Source of the DNA: Acidobacteriota bacterium
Lineage (GTDB): Bacteria; Acidobacteriota; Terriglobia; UBA7540
NCBI GenBank assembly: GCA_003165615.1
Contig: PLWR01000549.1
Span: 1 to 5,275 of the forward strand
Length of the DNA: 5,275 bases
Direction of reading: 5' to 3'
Shown here: positions 4,978 through 5,275 of the stretch, piece after piece
Layout of the letters: each line of letters starts with the position of its first letter
How positions within the stretch are numbered: the stretch's first letter is position 1
Notes under the pieces: model-generated
The model's database searches: none
The model's input: only the letters and a program-made list of their open reading frames with translations
Told to the model about the DNA's origin: nothing
Translations under genes and position numbers: made by a program

Positions 4978-5275
4978 TTGACCCTAACCCTCACCGTCCA
5001 TCGCGGCACGCAGCAGATCGGCGGGACCTGCATCGAAATCGTGCACCCGGATGGCGACCGTCTTGTCCTTGATGCCGGGCGCCCGCTGGACGCCCCGGAA
5101 GGCGCCACTGGACTGCTGCCGGCGTCGCTTGATCGGAACCGCCCAGCGACAGTGCTGATCAGTCATCCCCATCAGGACCATTGGGGCCTGGTGGAGGAAC
5201 TGCCCCCAAATTGGCCGATCTGGACGGGATCGAGTTCGGCCATGCTGATTGCGATTACCAGCGACATCACGCGTC
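4978..5275 (+). CDS. MBL-fold metallohydrolase, N-terminal part (cut by the window edge)
   Basis: The first 99 codons of a metallo-beta-lactamase-fold hydrolase; the 3' end lies outside the window. An N-terminal beta hairpin (HRGTQQIGGTCIEI, residues 8-21) is followed by LVLDAGRPLD (29-38), with the aspartate-glycine turn typical of the fold, and then the metal-binding HxHxDH motif in SHPHQDHWG (His63, His65, Asp67, His68). The opening resembles the RNase J / beta-CASP branch more than antibiotic-hydrolysing enzymes, so a nucleic-acid substrate is plausible, but the diagnostic C-terminal motifs are missing. I chose TTG 4978 because GGGA lies nine bases upstream and the protein then starts just before strand one; TTG 4963 is an alternative, and the frame closes at a TAG at 4951. 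GC is high again here (about 63% over 4981-5040), unlike the preceding gene. It probably shares a transcript with that nuclease-like gene. Confidence 0.88.
   Translation, partial: MTLTLTVHRGTQQIGGTCIEIVHPDGDRLVLDAGRPLDAPEGATGLLPASLDRNRPATVLISHPHQDHWGLVEELPPNWPIWTGSSSAMLIAITSDITR

Noticed and set aside
1..5275. tRNA, rRNA, CRISPR array, insertion sequence or attachment site
   Set aside because: I saw no cloverleaf, no regularly spaced repeats, no transposase motif and no terminal inverted repeats with target duplications.

Overview
The window is bacterial DNA. Its genes are closely packed, several have purine-rich Shine-Dalgarno sequences, GTG and TTG starts are used, and nothing suggests introns. 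Hand counts give about 58-63% GC in the response-regulator and MBL genes and about 33% GC across 4141-4260. The WYL regulator opens with an MPRGDQLTRQW N-terminus, a type I associate with Deltaproteobacteria, Planctomycetes, Verrucomicrobia and related environmental lineages. That is an impression from memory, so the lineage stays open.

Layout. On the minus strand, 15-797 encodes an unrecognised tryptophan-rich protein carrying four copies of the motif [FW]-x-D-x-x-G-x-x-W. A doubtful short frame at 784-996 runs into its 5' end; this may be the 3' remnant of an older upstream gene. About 160 bases then separate these leftward genes from the rightward half. The plus strand carries: a TPR-repeat protein (1158-1922, GTG start with a near-perfect Shine-Dalgarno); a wHTH-WYL transcriptional regulator (2015-3022); an unrecognised 174-residue protein that overlaps the regulator by 8 bases (3015-3539); a stand-alone CheY-like receiver domain (3631-4008); a PD-(D/E)XK-type nuclease-like protein (4061-4960); and the first 99 codons of an MBL-fold metallohydrolase with an HxHxDH motif (4978 to the window edge).

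How they may work together. The five genes from the WYL regulator onward all face the same way, with gaps of -8, 91, 52 and 17 bases, so they could be one transcript. WYL regulators often control phage-defence or other nucleic-acid-responsive loci, and both downstream enzymes look like nucleic-acid hydrolases. The nuclease-like gene is much more AT-rich than its neighbours, which suggests separate acquisition. Just before the regulator lies an extended -10 promoter candidate bracketed by a 13-bp direct repeat (12/13 identical, 43 bp apart) and a GC-rich hairpin; this is a plausible autoregulatory operator. I read the region as a possible, unnamed, WYL-controlled nuclease/MBL module. That reading rests on domain content and gene order and is inference.
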